From Mucidula mucida (lineage: Eukaryota > Basidiomycota > Agaricomycetes > Agaricales > Physalacriaceae), in contig JADNYV010000033.1 of assembly GCA_015501055.1 (NCBI GenBank), positions 124,001 through 188,000 of the forward strand: 64,000 nucleotides of DNA, read 5' to 3'. This document shows positions 10,738 through 21,326 of the stretch, piece by piece (the first letter of the stretch is position 1; the number at the start of each line of letters is the position of its first letter). Under the pieces are notes generated by a model. It had not been told where the DNA came from. It was given only the letters and a program-made list of their open reading frames with translations, and made no database searches. The position numbers were made by a program, and so were the translations under genes.

Positions 10738-12022
10738 TCACAGGTGTAAGGCTGATATCGGACTGTCAACTAAATACGGCGTGGACATCCAATCCATCAG
10801 ACCGTCATCGCTTTCAAGCTGCAGCTCGTTGAACATGCCCTCGCAGGCATCATTCGGAGGAATCCAATCGAGCCACCTCTGCCATCGATCGTCCAACAGC
10901 GCCCGTATCCTGCTCAGCTCATCGCTCCATCCTTTCCTAGCCCACCACGGCCCTTTCATTCGTTGCATAATAGCACAATAATGACCAGCAACAATGAGCG
11001 CGCGGGGCCGCCGTTGGCGCAATAGATCCATAAACGAGTCGGACATGGACGTAATCCAGATCGACGCGGCGTACGCCTGACAGTCCGGGAGGAACGACGC
11101 TGTAAACGCCCGCCTGAGGAGGCTGATAGCCTCCGCGTACGTCTCTGACACTGCAGGATCGCGGACCTCGTCCCCGTCCGGAGCATCGGGCATCGGCAGA
11201 TGAAGGCGCGAAAGGGAATGCGGGAACAGCGCGTGCGTCACGTCCGTGTCGAGGAGACGGGAGACGGCTTCGTCGGTAGAGTCCAGAGCGCGGATGAGCA
11301 GCCCGATATCCGTTTTGCGATACCGGTCCCACCGGTCGAGCTGTGTCCACGGTGTCGCGCGCCCTATTTCTGCGAACCATTCGCTCTGGCTGCAGACGGA
11401 CGACTCTGTCGCGAATTTAAAGCGCGCGCGTAGGATGTATGTCAGGAATAGCACGATCTGGTCGGCGGTTTGGGAGAGGTCCGGCGTGGACACGGGAAGC
11501 GCGCGCAGGGCTAGCGTGTTATATGAATTGGCAATGCGCAGGTATTCTGCTGACTTCTTCTCGCCGCCATAAGAGAATGCAGATGGAGAGCGGAGAATGC
11601 GAGGATGGAGTGTAGGAGAAAGGGAGAGGGCGCGGAGAACGCGAGGCGGGGGACGACTACTCTCCAGACTTCGGCTGCTTCGGGAGGCTGGTCGTATACG
11701 GTGTTGTACGCCACAGAGGTGTAGTGATGCATTATCTCCAGAGTCGTCATATCAAAAGGACATGCACTATGGTACTTGCAAGCGCAGAAGAGGGAAGACT
11801 CGGTCGTGGCGATTTGGGAGAGGAAGGGTCGGGCCAGACGCAAACCATCTTGCGTCGTGAACAGTTGTCACATGTGACAGCAGTCTCGTCGCACTGTTTT
11901 TCTCCTCGTCAGCTTTGAACTCGAAGGTACAGAAAACAACTTTTTACACACACCTTGACCTTGCGCTTGCGACAAGTCAAGCATCCAGTTCGAGTCTTTT
12001 GGTGTGGGCGGATAGGTGCCAT
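10738..12022 (-). CDS. Zn2Cys6 transcription factor, Upc2-like, paralog C
   Basis: Third paralog. Exon 1 has an intact start and half-cluster (MAPIRPHQKTRTGCLTCRKRKVK); exon 2 resumes CDETAVTCDNCSRRKMVC. Downstream are TTLEIMHHYTS, VWRVVVPRLAFSAPSPFLLHSILA and the conserved end RRPRALIVAGHYCAIMQRMKGPWW. Two frame changes occur: one somewhere between the cluster and TTLEIMHH (about 11770-11840), and one at 11570 where an extra A restores LHSLNGGEKKSAEY. The C-terminal part, starting near 11493, is open to the stop. It is the most diverged of the three and is separated from A and B by the RTA1-like gene, which suggests an older duplication or an insertion. Confidence 0.82.
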
Positions 12023-12362
12023 GGGAAGAGGGTGCTAACCTTGGTCACCGGGAAGGTCGCTATAAATTAGTTGGAGGAGTTGGTAAAGGACAGAAGGCCC
12101 AGGACTCAATTGGTTGCACGATCGGATCGACATGATGATCACCTTCCGTTTTCGGCTCATCCACACTTCCGCGACGACCAATAATACAAACTGAAAGAAC
12201 TGCGCCTAAGGATTGGTAATGGTTTTTGAAACCCAATATATGTGCTGGACTTCTGATGACCGATGTCTAGACGAGTTTTTTCTCTGCAGAGCTCGGTCAG
12301 TCTCTTCGTTCTTTTTCGAGGTAAATATCATACTTGTCTTGAGCGTTCGTCTGGGCTAACAG
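12023..12362. other. upstream region of paralog C
   Basis: Nothing coding is recognised in this stretch of about 340 bp between the Zn2Cys6 gene C and the possible small gene. Confidence 0.4.
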
Positions 12363-12652
12363 TTATATAGCTTGTCTAGCAGGATCTGCAAAATTTGACA
12401 CCGTCGGCGGCATACATGAACTCGTCGCCAGTATGGTCAGCAACTTACATAGTCGGAGCTCATCCTCCGTAACTCGATCAACCTTCCTTTGCTTCTTTCC
12501 TCCGCCGCGCCAGTCGATATAGTGGTCGATATACCCTGCAAGCAATTAAGGTGATTAGGTCTACTTGAACGACGGCGACGTGATAGAGCACTCTATCCAA
12601 ACAACAAATTTGTGCTGGGTTCCAGCTCACAGGTAATAATACCCGTTTCCAT
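12363..12652 (-). CDS. possible three-exon micro-protein of 43 residues
   Basis: Three segments join with good splice signals: 12652-12631 (METGIIT plus one base), 12535-12449 (YIDHYIDWRGGGKKQRKVDR...) and 12385-12363 (PARQAI, stop). Donors GTGAGC and GTAAGT and acceptors TTGCAG and TTTGCAG are strong, and the phases fit without a shift. The product has a short hydrophobic start, a Trp/Tyr/His segment and a very basic middle (GGGKKQRKVDR). No family is recognised; small inner-membrane or ER proteins can look like this. Without expression data it remains a guess. Confidence 0.33.
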
Positions 12653-12969
12653 GGTGCGCAGTACTCTGTGACGAACAATCAACGAAACAAATCATCAGTA
12701 CTTTTGGCACAGCCCTTCCCAAAAAGCTGTTCGGTCAAGTGTTTGGGCATCATCTTCGCGACCTTCAAAGTCAAGTTGGGTTGTGGAGGTTCGGCGAGTT
12801 TAGGCCGTTTTCAGACTGCGTCGAGTCAGCCACGAAGTTGACGGCCATATCGCACTTCACCGGTATTGTACCAACGTATGAGTCCACGAATCGTTACGTT
12901 CTCGAGAAATGCAGGAGGTTGATTGGTGTACCCATGCGAAATGTGCCCTTCATATGAATGTCAATGTCG
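12653..12969. other. intergenic
   Basis: No gene, RNA or repeat is recognised between the possible micro-protein gene and the TIR element. Confidence 0.4.
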
Positions 12970-13592
12970 AACCCGTAGAACAGTCGCATACGTATGCAGA
13001 TATGCGCGCATATAGGGTCAGGCACTGCATATACGGCGTTCATCCGATATGCACCGTATGCGCCTGCATATACCAGCAATTTTCCCATCAAATCTCGGTT
13101 AGAATCTCCGCGAACACGTTGCCGCCTCTGATCGCGCCCTCGGGCCTCCAAGCGTGGCGTTGAGTGGCGGCGTATGTCCTTGGTGTCTCTCTGATGTTTC
13201 TTGTTAGTATCTGCTCAATTTTGTCAGTCTTGAATGGCAAGCAATCTTGTAGCACCAACTCTTTGCCCATTGTAGCAAGTAGAATTAGTGTATTGAGCTG
13301 TATACTACCTCAAAAATGTCCTTTAATTCTCCCTCTTCAATGAACACAAGTAACAGTACATAGTAGATGGCCATAAGAACAGAATTCACTGAATCTACGA
13401 GAATAACGCCTTATCCGACGTTGAGCAGCTTGCCGTAGCGCATCAATCCCGACCAGGGTCAAGGCAGGGTTCGTCTCGGGTTCGTCTCGGGATCTCACTT
13501 TCAAACTCCGAAATCGACTTTCTCGCCATATGCATATGCACATATGCCGGCGCATACCGTATGCGCATATATATGCGACTGTGCTACGGGTT
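12970..13592. mobile_element. MITE-like element with terminal inverted repeats
   Basis: The ends carry imperfect inverted repeats: AACCCGTAGAACAGTCGCAT at 12970-12989, and the reverse complement of 13573-13592 reads AACCCGTAGCACAGTCGCAT (one mismatch in 20). Both repeats continue into palindromic ATATGC/GCATAT-rich tracts (to about 13076 on the left and from about 13528 on the right). The interior of about 450 bp has no supported gene. Size, TIRs and lack of coding capacity fit a non-autonomous DNA transposon (MITE). A clear target-site duplication was not found. Confidence 0.6.
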
Positions 13593-13958
13593 GGATGCTC
13601 TCATGTCTCGTTGTCCAAAGGCCCCGCCATTTCTTTTCCCCTGCTCAATCCTCTGAGCATAGTCAGGATTTCTTATCCACGGTTGTCCAAAAACTACTGC
13701 CGATAACTGCCTATGCGCAATAACAGCTACAGCTTCCTCAGGAGTGAAGTCCGAGTTCCCAAAGACCAGCGACTCCTTGACAAGGGGGGCATACGTTTTA
13801 ATAATGTCGTGTGGCGTCCCGCGATGCTTCCCATCAACGAGTGGGTCGAATACCGGGTTATGCCTGATCAAAGTGATGTAAGCTAGCTTCATTTTACCAG
13901 CTTCCTGATGAATAAGTGAACGTGTCCAGAGTCTCTTGTAGTGGCATTCTGAAGCCAT
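13584..13958 (-). pseudogene. truncated Old Yellow Enzyme (NADPH dehydrogenase) C-terminal fragment
   Basis: The frame reads KLAYITLIRHNPVFDP, then DIIKTYAPLVKESLVFGNSDFTPEEAVAVI and VVFGQPWIRNPDYAQRIEQGK, which is the C-terminal barrel half and FMN-phosphate region of OYE-family flavin oxidoreductases. The substrate-binding and active-site parts (His-His/Asn pair, catalytic Tyr) are absent upstream. The frame ends at a TAG that lies inside the right TIR of the adjacent element, so the native C-terminus appears to be cut off by the insertion. Family identity rests on these few motifs. It is a different branch from the complete YqjM-like enzyme at 57.9 kb. Confidence 0.6.
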
Positions 13959-14387
13959 CGGGGTGACCTGAAGGAATGCTTGAAAGGACTGGGGACGCTC
14001 ACTGACCCAACGTCAAGACGACCACCCGCGGGCTTTATTCTGATTGCGACGCGATCCGAGCCTCAGATTTTGCACAGAAGGAGTATAAACTACATCAAGA
14101 CATCCTTGCCGGCCATTACATGGGCTTACTTGTCTCGATGCTACTTGTTCGGGCACGTCGGGATGAGAGGCACGTCCGACATGCCAAAGCTAGCGAACCC
14201 AAAGTCAATTGTCATAGAAAGAGACTTGAAGGAAAGGCTTGGGAGGCTGACCTGAGCGTAAATATAGTCATAGGTTCTCTGCTCCCGTATCGGGTTTTAA
14301 TGGCCGTACGGTTTTCGTATTAAGGCGCGCAATGTAGCGAGGATAGATTTCACCGTCAGTTTCCACTTCCTCAACATTATATACAAC
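13959..14387. other. intergenic with promoter of the decayed secreted-protein gene
   Basis: No coding exon of the truncated OYE could be found here. The segment from about 14290 onward is homologous to the promoter of the intact copy at 60.2 kb. Confidence 0.45.
14318..14323 (+). promoter_or_regulatory. degenerate TATA box (TATTAA) of secreted-protein copy 1
   Basis: This aligns with TATAAA at 60232-60237 in the homologous promoter (shared context TTAATGGCCGTACG, then TTCGTATNAAGGCGC). It lies about 65-70 bp before the ATG. The T-to-A-position change weakens the box in this decayed copy. Confidence 0.5.
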
Positions 14388-14905
14388 ATGCGCGCATTCT
14401 CTATCGTTGCTACCGCTGCCGCCTTGTTCCTTAGCGTGTCCGCCTCTCCGCCAGGAAGCCATCCGTTTCGGAAGCGTCAATGTGTCGCCCACTACCGTCT
14501 CCGCTGGGGATGTAAGTTGACAGAAACATTCCATCTCCACGCTGTCCTAACTGTCTTGTAGTCCTTCGAACTCACCTACGACTCCACTCTTGCCCGTTTC
14601 AAGCCAGACTATGTCGATTTCTTCATCCAAGGCACGCGTCCAAATGGAGACCCGACCCCGTACGTTGTGCTGTCGCGTCATGACTATGGGGGAGCCGAAG
14701 GCCAGACGATCTTGAAGAGCACTGAGACGGTGAGGCCAAATCAAGCTACTTGCCGTGTTCAAGACTGACGTTAGTGTGTTAGACTCCGGACCTCTCGGCT
14801 CTTGGGCCCTCGGACTCTTACCTTGTGTGGGCGTTTGTCACGTACCCGAACGAAGGATTGGAGATGTATGGAGGTACATCGGCTCCGATTGCTTACCAGT
14901 CGTGA
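14388..14905 (+). pseudogene. small secreted Ig-like protein, copy 1 (frameshifted)
   Basis: Homologous along three exons to the copies at 60300 and 63997. The signal peptide is intact (MRAFSIVATAAALFLSVSAS). Exon 1 is 124 nt here against 138 nt in copy 2: a net 14-nt loss after the signal peptide replaces the SSPMAARQEA segment and shifts the frame, although FGSVNVSPTTVSAGD is still readable in the old frame. Exons 2 (FELTYDSTLARFKPDYVDFF...) and 3 (LVWAFVTYPNEGLEMYGGTS) stay open and end at the same stop codon. Thus it is probably a recently decayed gene. Confidence 0.75.
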
Positions 14906-15680
14906 ACTATGGGCGTTACGTAAGGACATCGTCTCATTTGGACGTTTTATGGACTCGTATTCTTATGTGTTCTGCACTTAGTACTTGACATTTGTGTCCG
15001 TCCATTCTTCAGTGCTTCTCAGATTGAATCCTTTTTACCGTGAGAAATATGCTGTAAGCAAAATGCACCTTTCCGCCAACTCTCATCTCGTCTAAAAGAC
15101 TCGTCTTGCCACAGCTTGCTTTAAGAGAGTTGGAAGCAATAACATCCGCGGCATAGCTGGGAGTACAAATGGCGCGTCAAGGCCAGGAGTGGACCGGATG
15201 TTATTCCAAAAGTATCAAGGAACTGCTCGCCGGTTATCTCGAACCAAGTACAGTATTCCGAAATCCTAGATTATCTTTCTGGTGCGTGTAAACATTTCGA
15301 CATTAACAAAGAAACCGGGAGAGTTGGAGTAGTTGTTTCATCATGCTCGGCCCGTCATGACCCTCGCAGGAATTTTCGCGTTCTAAAGATATCCTTCCTG
15401 TCCTCGAGTTGAAGCAAAGTCGACGTTTTTCTGATGCCAGTGAGTACAACTCAACAACTGACCCCGGTCGCGTTTTCTGCGCACTGGGCTTTTGCGTTTC
15501 GTCGGGCGCGTAGTCTAAGCAGATCAAACCTAGTGATCGAGTTTATTTTGGTACCAACCGGGGTCGTGTGCCTACAATTGAGCTGCTTGCAGCATTCCCT
15601 ATTTGTTTCTCACGCATGATGGCGATGCTCGAGTACTGGTGATATCTGCGCAGCTACTTTCTTGCTCTCCTCGACTTTCC
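14906..15680. other. intergenic, 0.8 kb
   Basis: The first 60 bp resemble the 3' flank of secreted-protein copies 2 and 3 (GGACGTTTTATGGACTCGT). The rest holds no recognised gene. It contains the promoter of the Stealth gene. Confidence 0.45.
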
Positions 15681-18251
15681 ATGAACACCCAATACTCCCC
15701 ATTACCACTTCATGCGCCGCCTAGCACTTGTCGTCCTGTTGTCCGCGAGTTTCTCAGTAGTCGCGCCAAGCAGCACGTCCGGCGACCGCTAATTCTAACG
15801 GCTCTTGTTCTCACCGTCCTCCTCGCCTTTGTTTATCTACGCCAGCGACCTTATCCATCGTCGGATGCAGACTACACATATTCTCTTCCAATTCCGAACT
15901 CGAAAGATGATACATCGGATGCGGCACCGTCCGTGGAGCCAGCGGCCGACGTCGCTGCCAACCAGACAGCATCGGGCTTACTCATGGAATATACCACGAT
16001 CCGTGATGGTGTTGTGTATCATCCTTTCCCTCGACCCACGACGCAGCAGCTCGTCAAAGATACTTTCATCCGACCTATACAAGCACATCTCGCATTATCC
16101 GACGCCTGCCTAGAACACTGGATAACGCGAGCTACATGGGATGGACCCTGTTTACAGGAAACTGTGACCGAAGCCACTGTAGATTTGGTTTATACTTGGG
16201 TGAACGGCTCGTAAGTTCCACGTTGTATGGTCTTCAAGACATACTGACCTTTTGAAGTGACACGTTACACCAAGACAGCAGGAGCCATTTCATTGAAGAG
16301 ACCGGCCATCATCCGCTCAATGCGCGCTTTCGGGAACACGATGAACTCCGGCACTCTATACGCTCTGCCTATGAGACTACACAACATTGGAGAAACAATA
16401 CGTGGCATATCATCACAGCAGATGTAGAAGATCCAGAAGACGCCACTCAGCGACTGGGGTTGGTTCCCCAGTGGTTGAACACTTCCGCTTCCCAAACGAG
16501 AGAAGGCGGTCGCGCGCCGATACATCTACATCATGGTAAGTAACCTTTCAATTATTCAGTCCTTTTTCATCCTCACCGCCCTCAGATAGTCAGCTCTTTC
16601 GGTATGCCAGGTCATCTCAAGATGACAGCGAATACAATCTTGATGAGGTAGAGGCATGGAGGGAAAAGGTCTTACCAACATTCAACAGGTAAGCCCCCGT
16701 CCTTGAGTTGCTTTCCACGTCGAATTTAGTCTGCAGTCATGCCATTGAGGTTCAATTGTCGAATCTCGATCCTACCATTGTCTCAGAAAATATGTAAGTC
16801 ATAAGAAAGTATATTTCCACGGGCTCATTCGGCACATCAGTATTACTTTGAACGACGACCAGTATCTCGTCCTAGAAATGCCGCCTTCGGCCTTCCATTC
16901 GACACTCTATGGGCCCGTCTTTCGTGTGGACATAGGTCGGCCAATCGGCGGAGACGACTCTGGTCAAGTTTCTGGGGCACACGAATGGCGTTCAATGGGT
17001 TGGAGTGATCACCTTCTAAGTACGAAGATATTTCTCTTCATTCTAGAGTCTTACACGATTTAGACCAGCGCTTCGGTACAAGACAAAGGTCTTACATTCG
17101 ACATAACGCACGCTCGTTTTCTTTGCCATTAATGCACGAGGCGTCCATGGCGTATGCCGAATTCTTCTCATGGACGCCACTTTCGCGTTTTCGAGGCTCG
17201 CATGACACGCCGCCTGAGATTGAGGTGTACGTACCATTTGGTCAATGGTATTGATTGACCCTCCATTGACCCCCCGCAATTTTCGGTTGTAGAAACACCA
17301 TCTTTCTCTGTACCCATTTCGTCATTGAGCGACATCGTGAAGCACTATTATGGTCATGGATTGTCGCTAAATGGGGCGGAGAGAACGGAATCTTGGATGA
17401 GGAGAAGAAAGCCGCCATGTGGCGCGAGGTAGGGGGTTCCGATCAAGCAGAGGATATCGTCGTTCTTCTGCAATCATCTTCAACGAGCGACACGATTGAG
17501 CGAAACCTGAGGTTAGCAGGTCTGGATCCGCCTGAATCGCCGAGTCCTGATCATCGAGCTCACACGGTCTACGCCTGGGGTGCGTTATCGTATCTTCAGA
17601 GCGGTAGATTGCTTACCTTTGTACGCGTACCAGTGTCCTTGGACGGATTTGCCGTTTCTCATGAGGGTGACCCGCTTGTTGACACCATGAAGCGTGCCGA
17701 ATGCTTAGGTTATGAATCCGAGAGGGCTTGGGATCTCTTCCGAAGAGTGATACTGCACAATGTGCAGTGTGGGGATGCCCGTAAGTACAACTTTCGCTAG
17801 GATCTGCAGTTTATTCTTAAATCCTTGACCAGTTATTTCTATGCTCAAAGTGACCAGTTCGGTTTCAGGACTGTCCGTTTTCTTGCCGCCGAAGACAAAC
17901 CAACCCTTTGAACCACTTTCGCCGACTGGTGAGGCACAGGTCCTTCCACTCAGACTTCCTGAAGACCCCCCTCTTCTTCCAACGAATCCGCGTCGTTTCG
18001 CTGTGCGTCTTCTGCATCGTTACTCGTATGTCATGGGACAGTCACCAACACGGTTCTTTGGCATAACTTCCTACAATCAAGGGAGAATCCGACTGAAGGA
18101 GACGGACCAACAAAAAGACATTGCCTTCCTATGTATCAACGACGACATGCCAGAGGACGAACGAGGTCAAAAGGCGTCCGACAACCTCTATCGTCGATGG
18201 TTGGAAAAGAAATGGCCAACTCCGTTGGACTGTGAACTTCATTCAGTGTAG
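15681..18251 (+). CDS. Stealth-domain glycosyl-phosphotransferase, Xpt1-like
   Basis: Type II membrane protein of the Stealth family, which transfers sugar phosphates to glycans; the fungal member with known activity is Cryptococcus xylosylphosphotransferase Xpt1, and GNPTAB is the animal relative. About nine exons splice without any frame problem. A basic cytosolic tail precedes one signal-anchor helix (LILTALVLTVLLAFVYL); an N-glycosylation sequon NQT lies in the stalk. Conserved regions follow in order: CR1 DLVYTWVNGSD; CR2 with DELRHSIRSAYE and LVPQWLN; CR3 NSHAIEVQLSNL with ITLNDDQYL; HLLNQRFGTRQRSY; LSLPLMHEASMAY; AWVSLDGFA; and CR4 near the end FLCINDDM...WLEKKWPTP. It likely acts in the Golgi. 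The start at 15681 places the anchor 37 residues in. The acceptor sugar is not predictable. Confidence 0.9.
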
Positions 18252-18439
18252 CAGAAAGCAAGGATCATGTAGAGAGTTACAGATGTATTCAAAGAAAATT
18301 GTAGCGTTAACGATGTTTTTTGTCCAAGTACTGTTACATAGGAAGTCCGGGGCGTGAAGCGAAGGAAAGTGAGACAATAACATGCGTGGCACTAGTACAA
18401 GCAACAAACAGATGCGAATATATACCAAAAAAAGTTCCA

Positions 18440-19799
18440 TTAACAGATAACACACCAAGTATCCTCTGCAGGCTTGGTCATCCGGACGTCCAATCGTGCT
18501 CGCCCTAATTTTATATTGACCGGTATTGGACTGGACACCTCTCTGACTCGTCCCTTGCGGTCGGGAGGTTGCAAGAGGTGAGGCGATTTCAGCGGCACCT
18601 CAACGCTCGGTGACGAGAAGACGCGAAAGTCCGCATCAATGAACGTTTGCGGACTGTGTGAGAGCAGCGAAATAGAAACATTGCCAACAGGAAAGGCGAG
18701 GCGCCACAGTCGCCCTCGAGCGAGAAATTCTACGCCAGCATTCGCAGACAGATCCTGTAGATGCACGGTGAACCCCTGGCCGTCATTTGTCTCTTCGACC
18801 TTTACACGTCCTGGTAATCCTAACCAGGTTCGCAAGCGCTGATACAACTTCCAATCGGACTGTATGATCGCCGCCAGACGGATCTCCTCGTCCATCCCGC
18901 CAGGACTATGTTTGAGGAGGGTTTTAAGCACAGGATCGCTCTGTCCCTTCACAACAGCCCAATACAATGGTGAATGCCCATCCACCTTGCCTTCGCGTAG
19001 GATACTACCCAGATCAAGATTGCACATCATACACGCTCTTCCTAGCGTTCCTAGCATCTCCTCTACATCAGTCGTATCATCCAGCTGGGTTGTAAAGTCG
19101 AGCACGGACGAGCGGACAAGCCGTGCAGTCTTTTTGTTAGAGGCAAAGAACGATGCCCTCCTACTCTCAGTAAGAGTGAGTAATTCCTGTACCGATCCAG
19201 GTGTACGAGGATTGCGTGGACGGGCTCGACCAGGCAGAGGAGCAGAAATGGCAGTACGTGCATGCAACAGACCAGGCGAAGCCGCAGGAAGGGATTGTGT
19301 GTGATGAGATTGTGGCCGTCGACGTACATCTTCGCATCAACATCACGATGGTGGGGGAGGGGGGATGTAGCTCGACGTGATCTTCTGGGTCGAACACGGG
19401 CCTCAGATTGTGACCGACGTCTCCCAGGAGGCGGCCCGGGAGCGAGGCGTATGCAGGTGGGTGTCGAGGAAGTGTAGAAGAATAGGGGCGTTGACGGGGT
19501 TCGCGGACCGAACGACGCGGTGGTCTTTCAATGCGCGACGGAGGTGTCGCTGGCGCAGAATGTGTACCCCGCTGAGGATGCTGTGGGTGCTGTGGGGGTG
19601 GGGAATGTCGAATAGCAACTTGCGTAGGCTCAGCAACTGGTATGGGCGGTAAGGGAGGTGATGCGGGGCGTACGGGAGGCACCGAGTCCCCAAAATCGGC
19701 ATTCAGTACAGATTCGTAGGACGGCGGTGGAGGCTCATTTTCTGCGATAACAGGAGGAACAATAATCGCGGGATCCTCGAGAGGCTGCACAAGGATCAT
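18440..19799 (-). CDS. ankyrin-repeat protein with PPSY motif and C-terminal CaaX box
   Basis: Not a named family. The N-terminal half is Pro-rich and disordered, starting MILVQPLEDPAIIVPP and holding PPPPSYES, a PPxY-type ligand for WW-domain proteins. The C-terminal half is folded: helices SVQELLTLTESRRASFF and LGTLGRACMMCNLDLG, then an ankyrin-like repeat (DGHSPLYWAVVKG...VLKTLLKH), a beta-rich module (RVKVEETNDGQGFTVHLQDLS), and the tail WCVIC, a CaaX prenylation box. The frame changes between about 19250 and 19340; an intron or a one-base slip there is unresolved. The alternative start at 19823 adds eight residues. Membrane association by prenylation and ubiquitin-ligase recruitment through PPSY are inferences. 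Confidence 0.65.
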
Positions 19800-19823
19800 T
19801 GCTGCCCAGGACCTAGTGAGCAA

Positions 19824-20210
19824 CGAGTCAAGTTGAAGATGGGGATGGTGTGAAGAGAGCGGAGTAATATGACCTTGATACGAAACGAGGCTGTGTAACT
19901 GCTAACGCCGACGGCAACCCTCGCTCGGCATAACTTTTTCTTCGCCACTATATTAGTAGTATGAGGACGCGCTTGCTTCAAGTGCTCGACCCAGGCTGCG
20001 GATACGTGCAATAAGATCTTGTCTCCTTCAATAGTAGTCAAAGGTAAGCATGTATGGATCTCATGTCCATTATCATACACTGCATAATCACATTGAGGTC
20101 TACAGGAGCCCGCAGCCTATGAACAACCCTCGAACCCTTGACATTGTTCGCGGGCACTGCTTGAAGAGTGTATGAGAGATTGATTTGTCACGATCTCAGA
20201 ACGCAAGGAA
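19824..20210. other. intergenic or unresolved 5' exon region
   Basis: A minus-strand frame from 20080 (MYDNGHEIHTCLPLTTIEGDK...) has coding-like residues up to about 19940 but cannot be joined in frame to the ankyrin gene. It may be a separate small exon or chance. Confidence 0.3.
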
Positions 20211-21244
20211 TCACTTGAGAACGACTCCTGTGATATCTTTGAACCAGGCTGTTTGATCTTTAGGTGATGCCCATTCTGGAGTGTGCCCTACGGTCGTTTA
20301 AACAGCAGCCAAAAAGACAGATGATTTCGTCGTACCTCCAAAGAATGTCTGAAAGTGCATTCCTTGACTTTCTCCAGGGATGTTCAGACCCTCCACAGAA
20401 ATCACAGTTGCTCCGTCAATGAACAGTTCGAGTGCACCTGTGGTGGTCTTAGCCGTATAAAGAGATGAAACACGTAGCCACCTACCATCGGTACAGCCCG
20501 TTTTGACACGCAAAGCAACAGCAACCCATCGATTAGTAGGCCAAGTGAACGATCCACGACCTATTGAGAATCCATAATCTCCGTTACGACGCGATCGCGG
20601 AACCGACATCAGAGCATCAGAATTAGACTCAGTAAGTGGGAGATAAGTGTAGAGTTCTCCTTTGCCGTCAGGTCTAAAGTAATATTATATTCCTGGGATG
20701 ACACGATTGGAAAGAATGAACAAACCGCCACATTGGTCTGATATTGAACAAGTGGATCTTTGTTGCTGACGCCCGCCTGTACAACCATACGCTGACTCTC
20801 CTTCGCCGCCAACTTTTTACTTCCGTAAGTCCTAGCGCGCGCAAATGAAATTAAGCTCACAGACACCAGGCAGTTTTCCTCCTAGTGCCCACTCCCAATT
20901 GTCCTGAAACTTGACGTGATAGCTCATTACCACATCGCGCTTAATGTCGCAGGCATCTCCCAGAAAAGAGGGAGGGCCAGAAAGATAAAAGCCAAAACCA
21001 CCAGCAATCTCGCCCTTGGGATTGATACTTCCTCGAGGATAAAAAGCTTCCCAGGCAGAGCAGGTTTCAGAGGGAGGTGTGACGACGCGATGAGTGGTTT
21101 TAGTGAAGACTTTATGCACGCCCAGAGATTTATCTTTAGAGAACAGAGTTTCAATCCATCAAGAGACGCCAGAGACGAGGACGTGGTAAATCCATGATGG
21201 ACGTTCGAGACAGGAATGAGAGGATGCATGGCCGGTCCGATCAT
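20211..21244 (-). CDS. polysaccharide lyase family 14 (alginate/glucuronan lyase-like)
   Basis: Matches the fungal PL14 lyases that cleave uronic-acid polymers by beta-elimination. Landmarks in order: GFTTSSSLASLD, FTKTTHRVVTPPSETCSAWEA, YPRGSINP, GGFGFYLSGP, VVMSYHVKFQDNWEWALGGKLPG, AYGCTGGRQQQRSTC, IRPMWRPDGKGELYTYLPLTES, GDYGFSIGRGSFTWPTNRW, ALELFIDGATVISVEGL, GMHFQTFFGGHTPEWASPKDQTAWF and the terminal DITGVVLK. Introns include one inside TDG/ALELF and one inside FFG/GHTP. Two one-base shortfalls occur, near 21157-21160 and at 20747-20748 (TGTTCAAT, where TGTTTCAAT restores CFNIRPMW). No signal peptide is visible at the chosen start (MHPLIPVSN); an upstream exon may be missing, or the protein is intracellular. 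Confidence 0.82.
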
Positions 21245-21326
21245 CCGGGCCTACAGTTTTCTCTCAAGCTCAACTCAGTTGTAAAGGTGGTATGAATTGT
21301 TATAAACAAGCGTTGAGTAAATAAAA

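Noticed and set aside
12980..13080. Repeated ATATGC/GCATAT units as a CRISPR-like array
   Set aside because: Units are irregular, palindromic and without spacers of constant size; the organism is eukaryotic; they are better explained as the ends of a TIR element.
15303..15527. A 74-codon minus-strand frame before the Stealth gene
   Set aside because: No motif; it overlaps the likely promoter and 5' leader of the Stealth gene.
17022..17064. A frameshift in the Stealth gene after SDHLLSTK
   Set aside because: A standard GT-AG intron (GTACGA to TTTAG) joins HLLN to QRFGTRQRS in frame, so no lesion is needed.
20447..20493. Reading straight through the PL14 gene at VKTGCTDG...
   Set aside because: The frame is open but a GTAGGT donor and CCACCACAG acceptor give TDG/ALELFIDG, which fits the family; the through-read inserts foreign residues.
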